64,000 nucleotides of DNA from contig JAYGXS010000001.1 in NCBI GenBank assembly GCA_036362985.1, positions 39,750,047 to 39,814,046 of the forward strand, in the 5' to 3' direction. This document shows positions 57,812 through 64,000 of the stretch, in pieces; the stretch's first letter is position 1, and each line of letters starts with the position of its first letter. Under the pieces are notes generated by a model that searched no databases, had not been told where the DNA came from, and saw nothing but the letters and a program-made list of their open reading frames with translations. A program made the translations under genes and the position numbers. This DNA is from Ligula intestinalis (Eukaryota > Platyhelminthes > Cestoda > Diphyllobothriidea > Diphyllobothriidae).

Positions 57812-58145
57812 TACTATGTGGTCCAGCCAGATAATAGACGAGAGAACGTATCCCATCATGTATAAGCTAGTTGAATAAAATAAGGCATGGAAGGCCATAG
57901 TGTCAGGGAGAGTTTACTAAGGTAGGAACAAGCGTAGAATGTAAGCAATAGGAGGAGTGACTTCCAGACGAGTGCAGGCTAGCCATGAATGAGCCGCAGT
58001 CCAGAGAGTCTGCAACCGAACAGTGAGTCGTCGGCTCAGGAAGTGGTTGAGCGTAAACGAATCGTCCGCATCTCGGGCAGTGGTCTCACCTTGAGCAGTG
58101 GTTGGCTAGTGAGACCAGGCCGCCTTGAGAAAGCCAGACAGGAGT
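57812..58145. repeat. Dispersed repeat, tandem unit 2
   Basis: TATGTGGTCCAGCCAGATAA, GAGAACGTATCCCATCATGT, AGTGCAGGCTAGCCATGAAT, GTCGTCGGCTCAGGAAGTGG, AGTGGTTGGCTAGTGAGACC. It is shorter at the end than unit 1. Paired LTRs with the inside lost, or a tandem duplication, are both possible. Confidence 0.65.
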
Positions 58146-58705
58146 GACCTTGAACGGAGGCCTTGACTATGGTGTCTTGCGGACGCGTGGTGGTCACGCC
58201 AGACATGACCTAGTCCGCGTGGCATCCGAGGAAAGCATGACTAAGAAAAGGGGGTCACTACAAGATCATGTTAGAGCTTTGTGGGTGCCTCCTGTTAGTT
58301 TATTATGCATGAGTACGGAAGCAGCAGGTTTCGACGGACCAAAGTTAGACAGTCCTTTTTAATTTGTCCAGTTGGTAAAGGGCTTCGTATGATCGTTCCT
58401 GCGGTTGTTGTATCGTGCTTGGAGCCATTAAAGAGCATTTAAACACAGCTATTGTTATAGCTCAGGATCTAGTGCGTGTTGGCAGTGTGCTGAGCTCGGT
58501 ATGACGTGTTCATTTAACAGGTTGCTCTCTGTTTCTACCTTGTGAACTGCTTTTGAATTAACGATATTGTTGAACGGCTAATGCAAATTTGCAGTATGCT
58601 ACCTCGTTGATGAAGGTTCATCGATCGCAAACGGAACTCGCTCCTCCAGTTCGGCAGCGATCGGTGACCTTTCATCAACGAATATCAATATCGCCCGATT
58701 TAAAA
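58146..58705. other. Anonymous sequence
   Basis: No supported gene; 72-codon frame at 58,144-58,362 without recognisable motif. Confidence 0.4.
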
Positions 58706-58706
58706 T

Positions 58707-58872
58707 GGCAAGACAACGAACTAGTTGGTCAATGATTAGATCGTTTGACTCTGATGAAAAAAGTGGTGAGTCCAAGCCTTGGGCAATGCACAATTTGGGA
58801 TTAGAGATGACTGGCTGAGGATGGCTTATAAGCCCGTCATTCCAGTCTCCCTTGCCTTTGCCTGCAATACTA
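58707..58872 (+). repeat. SINE family 1 copy
   Basis: GCAAGACAACGAACTAGTTG, box A (TGGTCAATGATTAGATC), box B weakened (GTGAGTCCAAGCCTTGG), then GATGACTGGCTGAGGATGGC, CCGTCATTCCAGTCTCCCTT and GCCTTTGCC. Confidence 0.6.
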
Positions 58873-59509
58873 ATATGCTCTTTCTGTTGAGGTCTGTGTC
58901 CTCTAGAGACTTACGTAAAATATCAGTCTGTGGTTATTATAAACAACGTCTTCTAGCTGTTCTAGAACCGCTTCTACGCTTTTAAGATGTGATTGGTGAG
59001 TTACCCCAGGAGGTCCAGGCTGCGTGCGCTGGGATCCGTACCACCACTTCCATTGGGCGTTGGCGGCACGTGTGGGTGCGGGCTCAGGCAGCAGCCACCC
59101 GTGAGCTTTATGGCAATCCCATTCCACCGAATCGGAGTTAGACGTGGCGGCGCCGGCCGGTCGACCGCTCCCGATCCCACTTCCGGTCTTTTTGGCAGTG
59201 CCTTGAAACGGGGGCCAGGGCGAGCGCGCTAGATGCAACGCAAGTCTACTAGTTATTAAAATTAGTCCACTCGTAAGTCACGATTTCTGCACCAGCCCGC
59301 TGTGGAGAAGACGGTCGACATCGTTGGAGTCGACGGTCAAGCTCTCGTATGTGTATGTTCTATCCCCCAAAAGGTGCCACGCGATAGATGCCCTGGACCA
59401 ACACGGGGCGAGATCAAGACACGACAGATGCTATAGGAGATACACACCCACAAAATTGCCACACATGGGGGCTGCGATGGCACGCCTATAGGAGTTAAGG
59501 CTAAGACGG
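58873..59509. repeat. GC-rich dispersed repeat, further copy
   Basis: GATGCAACGCAAGTCTACTA and CGTAAGTCACGATTTCTGCA resemble the block at 2.9 kb and the minus strand at 19.0 kb. A second weaker copy follows at 59.96-60.1 kb (GATGCTACAAAGGTCAACTG). Frames of 79 and 111 codons on opposite strands are not recognised. Confidence 0.35.
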
Positions 59510-59514
59510 TTAAC

Positions 59515-59625
59515 CTTAACGGCTACAATCTTCGAGGCTCGGTTCCTTAGGAGATGGGAGACGTCTTGGGAAGGCAGAGTAAATGGAACAGTGTATTGTT
59601 TACAGAAATGTTAGGGGAAAGTTGC
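59515..59625 (-). repeat. GGTTCCTTAGG repeat family, copy 5
   Basis: GGCTACAATCTTCGAGGCTC, GGTTCCTTAGGAGATGGGAG, AGGCAGAGTAAATGGAACAG, TGTATTGTTTACAG. It lies in the same orientation as the 34.7-kb copy. Confidence 0.5.
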
Positions 59626-60688
59626 CAATTGGTCTTGCAAGGCGTCCGACCGTGTGGCCAGTGGGAGAGGGCGGCGTCGCCGCGACCGCGACGCTCCCAG
59701 GCGGAATTCCAAGTGTCTTCGGCCCCAGCCACCAACTTGAGGTCTTGTGTGAGTGGGCCTGTGATTGGTAGCATTGCGCGAGATTAAGCCATGTGTGTTA
59801 GTGAAGGGCCCTGGTCCTTGAGCGATAGACAGGCCAGGGTTTGGCCATCACGGTAACCGCAGCGTTGGCGTGATGAGTCAACGGTGGCGTTAAGGTCCAC
59901 TAAACGCCAGCCACTTGCACCATCTCCCACCTTTGATATTCTCGGCTTCACCATGACATTGGACCCCGACGGGAGGGGATGAGAGAGTGCGCTAGATGCT
60001 ACAAAGGTCAACTGCCATTAAATACTATAGCTAGCAGAAGTGACTATCCCTGCGCCGACTTGCTGTGGGGCACATGCTGTACCTCGTCAGAATAGACAAC
60101 CGAACTTTCATGTGGAGGGCGGGGGATAAAAACGGACTGGCAGCGCAAACAGTTATTATAAGTTACTGGAGGTCATGATAAAGTGGACTTAATACCCTTG
60201 CTTCATTGATAAATCCTTCCTTCCTTCATTTGTTTATACGTTTAAGGCTGTAAGTGCAAAAAGAATTTTTTTTAGAGAATCTGGGTCAGCATCAGGTTAT
60301 AGTCCAAAAAAATGGCCGGTATCACATGGAAATAGGCACCCCATTATAAAGTTGACCCTGCGGTAAATTGTAGGGAAATTACGTTAAGGCTGAAGTGTAG
60401 GGTTAATTTTAAGGTAAAATTTAGTGCTAGTGCGCAATAGCATCTACCTGTTCTGGAATTTAGTTTAAGGTCATCTGCACTACCGGGGAGGGACCTTTTT
60501 TCATTCTAATAAACGACGCAGATGCAAACATTACCATCTTAGTTTAAAGCCATACTCACCTCCTGACACAAATGCACCGCCTGATAGACTTATTTGCCAG
60601 CAGGTGCTAGTCCTTTCTTAGAGGAAAGCCAGAGTTGGCGTTTTTGGTTTTCAAGCGACAGACTCCTAACCTGTTACACGCTCCCTAG
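59626..60688. other. Anonymous sequence
   Basis: No supported gene; the decayed GTTAAGG/TAGGGTTAA words around 60,380-60,420 are telomere-like at best. Confidence 0.4.
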
Positions 60689-61420
60689 TTGCGATTACGG
60701 CAGCAGCAGCAGCATCAGCAACAAGTACTGGCCGTCTTCTTCGTCCATTACCGTCGGACACTCAAGGTCAGTGCGCCAATATTCATCGATAGGAGAGCCG
60801 TAGCCGTCACGCCACTCGCTTGGCCATCGGGAGACGTGAGAGTACTCCGCGCGCAATTCTATGACAATTTTGCGAGTGAGCTTTTCATCAGCCAATCAAG
60901 ATGTACACGCCCACCTGTCGTCGTCGCGAGGCGCTTCCGTAGCGGCGAGAGATGCTGCTACAGAGCGCTTGTTGTTAACATCCTGCGAAGAGTTAGGAAA
61001 CGCCCGCGGGCACTTCTTCCTCCCCGGTCTGCATCTTGTCCGCTGTTGCCCAGTCCAAACCACAACGCTACTCCAGCGGAGGCAGAACAGCATCATACAC
61101 ACACACACTGTTGGACGCTAGAGTCGCAATCAGGAGAGAGAGAGGGAGCCTGGGGACAATCTACCAGAATGCGCCAGAGAGAGCGAGAGAGTGCAAGAGA
61201 GCGTATTTGGCACAACCACGTTAATCAGGAAAATTCAGCGCGTGCGCGCAGTAGAGAGGCAATTACCTGGCTGCACGTTTTTTGCCTTACCAATGAGGCG
61301 GAAGATGAGGAGGAGGAGGAGGAGGAAGTACGCCAACATATCGAGAGATCCGACCATAGCTTCCGGTTCTATGAGGCCAATATTCTCGTGATAGGTGACG
61401 ATTGCGCGGTCCAAAAGTAG
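60689..61420 (+). other. Longest intact open frame apart from Helitron; probably not a gene
   Basis: 243 codons. The translation begins with glutamine repeats from CAGCAG, is arginine-rich in the middle (ESARERIWHNHVNQE), has a glutamate run from a GGA microsatellite, and ends EANILVIGDDCAVQK, which is PLE sequence inside the inverted-repeat arm. The frame therefore joins low-complexity DNA to a transposon fragment by chance. No domain recognised in its first 200 residues. Confidence 0.3.
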
Positions 61421-64000
61421 CTTCAGTCATGCTTCTCTGGCCCACAATCGATCAGTAGCATGGGTGGTAACCATCAGAACATTATTGCTGTACCGGTGAT
61501 GAGGTGCGCAATGGGTGAGATTCGAGGGAGTTTTTCGTGTCGATACATGTGAACTAACTGACTCGTGTAATGCCTGAATGCGCGCGTACGCTGCGGTAAA
61601 GGTGGAGGCACACAACATGTGCTGACCGGGGGCTTCTGGCGGTCCCCGACTATTTGTGAACTTTAACATTCTCGCCTCCATTTTCCTTGATTGTCCCTAG
61701 TCTTCAAATGCACTGACAACACCGTTAGGGCTTTATCCGTGTGTACACAGTACAATGTGGGAATAATCATGACTTCTTCAGCATTTCTGGTGTTTCTCAA
61801 GTGTCCTGGTAGCGCCGCCGATGCTATAGTCACATACACTTCTTGTTTGTATCTTGGATGTGTCACTTTGGTGACACACGCACGAAATTTCCGTAGACTA
61901 GACTATTGTTGTTTTTGAATACTCTTGAAGGTATTGTTTGCAGCACTTTTACTGTAGCAGAGTTATGTAAGATCTCTAAATTTTGAATGCAAGTAGGGAG
62001 CTTAATTAAACAGTTATAGACCATACAGCTTTTCTAATCTTATCGTTCAACATATTACGTCATTTATTCCGACAGCATACGAGCATAAGATCCCCCGTAG
62101 TGTAGGCGGGTTTACATTAAATTCTTGGGATTTTTTCTATTCCCGCGTCCCAAATTTCAAACGTTCCTGCAATTTAACGCGACACCATTCGCATTAAACG
62201 TGTTCCGCCTTTTTTCTTCTAAAGAGCTTATGATTGGTATATTTTCCAGGGTATCGCGCGATTTTGATTTAAGGTGGCTGCTTGACATATGCAGCGGAGA
62301 ATCGTAATAGAAAAATACAAGCAAATATTTGGTAACGTTGTTTAGACGCGTTTAAATTAAAATAAGCTGCCCGTATCAAAGGCAGTTAAATAGCCTCAGA
62401 TAAACAAAAGTTACCTTTTGAGACGACACACCAGTAAACTTCTTGCAGAAAATTCTCTTGATACACCAACTAGTATCGTGAGCGGTATCTCAAGCCATCG
62501 ATCAATCGCTCTAAGCACACATTTCTTGTAATGTTTGTGAATTATGCTTATGTTTGGAGATATTTCGAAGAAATTGGACAGACATTTTTACCTAGGCAAC
62601 TATATTCTACTGTTGAAGGGCTTTGCTTCCTAAACAGACTCATATTTACTTAACGCAGCAAGTCTGATCTCCCATGGAAATGCAGTTGTTCGAGTGTTTC
62701 CTAGGCCGAAATTCTACAAATATTTAGTTAAGGTTAGCTGGAACCCATAAATTCGAATTGGCCGTCTGCTGGAAACTATCAACTATTCCGTTTTTACCCT
62801 GCGAACCAAATGGTACGATTCAACAAATTTTTGCACGTGCAAGTTTCCGTTTGAGAAGGAAAGTGAATGTGTTCACCACATCTTCGTTCCATTAGGTCCT
62901 TCTAAATTTCGTTTCAACATTAAGGGGCGTTTACACAGATGGACTGGGTGTGTGATGCGTATGTCTGTGCCACTAGTCGCATGTGTTGCGCTCAAAAGTG
63001 GTGTACTCATGGGACATCCTTATACGTCGGGTTTTTCTGCTTGTGTTCATAAAGTCTTCTCTCGTTTCCTCCTAAACTCTGAAGATCATTCATTTGAGCA
63101 AAACCATTTCCTCTAAAACCTCTAAAACTGGAAAGTTACCTTTACTCAAAAAGTTCGCTTGAGCTTTATACTTCTTCAAAGCGAGAGTAATACTGCTCTT
63201 GAGAATGCTCAAGCATTGCTACACTAGTACGCGCCGAGAGCATATCATCAAGGCTTATATTTTTTGTCGTTCAAGGGCCCGCGTTTGGAAAGGGTGGTCA
63301 AGAAACAAGGGGCAAAGAAGGGTGTGTTTCCTTTAATAACATATTTTTGTTAATGAAATTGAGGAGCAAGTTATCGTATAATTCAACCGCCATTTGCTAT
63401 CTGGATATGACAGGGTAAAAGAAACCTTCCTAATACAAGAAGCCTTATGCCAAATTCCATGGCGAGTGGAGTTAACGGTAGAGTTATGCTTAAGGTTCGG
63501 CTTATTTTAAGAGTTTGAGCGCAGAAGTAGCTACCGCAAGAACACTTCTATCACTTCTATCTTACCGATTACCGAAAGGATATTTGTGATGTAGAGCACG
63601 ACTATAATCGCCTCCCACCGCATTGCGGATGACCCTCCACTAAAGATCAGGATGAGTTAGGGTTAGGAGGGTTACTGTCTGGGTTAGGGACGGAATTGCC
63701 TATGTGCCCCCTACCCCTCCCCCCGCCAACCCCACGACAGGACGCGGAAGTACAAGTCCTCCCTGTGTAATAGAGGTAACCTTGTGATAGCTTACAGAAA
63801 GGCTGGATATTCCCGTGTTCTAACCCTAACACTTAAGATACTCTAAACCGCAACTTTAACCCTAATCCTGACCTTCATCTTAAAACCCGTCTGTCTCAAA
63901 GTTAGCGTAGTGTCACCTCTGTTACGGGCTGCTCATGTGCTTATTTGCTGTCATACCTACCGGCATTAGGATGGGATTTGAAGGTGAGCTTTAAGTTAGG
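61324..64000 (-). repeat. Long inverted repeat, right arm (continues past the window)
   Basis: Reverse complement of 38,839-41,515 up to the last base of the window, so the true arm is longer than can be seen. Substitutions are sparse. The inner end is a short GGA repeat (61,309-61,327), followed inward by unique sequence. The separation between arms is about 19.8 kb. Confidence 0.95.
61335..61480 (+). pseudogene. PLE GIY-YIG fragment at the inner end of the right arm
   Basis: Reads RQHIERSDHSFRFYEANILV, IGDDCAVQK, stop, LQSCFSGPQSIS. HSFRF-EANIL and SGPQSI correspond to KFDEAKIL and DPQTINK in the fragment at 51.2 kb. The upstream part of the module is replaced by the GGA microsatellite. 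Confidence 0.55.

Noticed and set aside
57291..58145. CRISPR-like or other regulated repeat array
   Set aside because: Only two long units with no short regular repeat-spacer structure, in an animal-like genome.

Overview
The window looks like intergenic, repeat-dominated DNA from an animal genome. A flatworm, most likely a tapeworm (cestode), is my best guess. The reasons are several decayed Penelope-like element (PLE) lineages with GIY-YIG modules, tRNA-derived SINEs, a CR1/Jockey-like LINE 3' fragment, a Helitron Rep relic, TTC/GGA microsatellites, scattered degenerate TTAGGG-type tracts and two runs of N. The species call is inference. I find no convincing intact host gene, rRNA or CRISPR array. 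All protein-coding matches are to transposable elements, and all carry stops, frameshifts or truncations.

Layout. 1-10 kb: mostly anonymous AT-rich DNA. It holds a TIR element with subterminal repeats (0.98-1.51 kb), a second small TIR element (5.4-5.7 kb), a fold-back made of two PLE ends (7.60-7.81 kb) and a decayed 636-bp tandem duplication (8.0-9.1 kb). 10-15 kb: tRNA-derived SINEs, then PLE lineage C (GIY-YIG remnant at 12.0-12.7 kb) set among TTTAG/CTAAA-rich inverted repeats. 15.7-17.0 and 26.5-28.0 kb: two diverged copies of one anonymous repeat. 19.4-24 kb: LTR-like sequence, an inverted pair of tRNA-like SINEs and more dispersed repeats. 30-33 kb: two PLE remnants (lineages B and A), each flanked by inverted copies of its own end. 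34.7-36.3 kb: a direct pair of LTR-like repeats and a stray PLE end. 36.4-38.05 kb: the Helitron Rep relic, which has lost one of its metal-binding histidines. 38.8-41.5 and 61.3-64.0 kb: a near-identical inverted repeat with arms of at least 2.6 kb, both ending at a GGA/TCC microsatellite inside a PLE GIY-YIG fragment. 42.5-43.2, 51.1-51.4, 53.5-54.0 and 54.6-55.96 kb: further PLE remnants; the last retains part of the reverse transcriptase with its YADD box. 49.9-50.5 kb: a LINE reverse-transcriptase tail. 57.3-58.1 kb: a tandem pair of a dispersed repeat that also occurs at 44.15 kb.

The most interesting pattern joins the PLE remnants. Their ends in two separate lineages share one architecture: a CTGANGA-like box, a hairpin, GAAA (or a close variant), a palindromic AATT or AGCT with no loop, a C, and then a strand that pairs back in front of the first box. 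This is how a minimal hammerhead ribozyme with a two-base-pair helix III would look, a form that would have to act as a dimer. In several cases these ends sit as inverted repeats around only the 3' (GIY-YIG) part of the element, giving short units of 0.5-1.1 kb.
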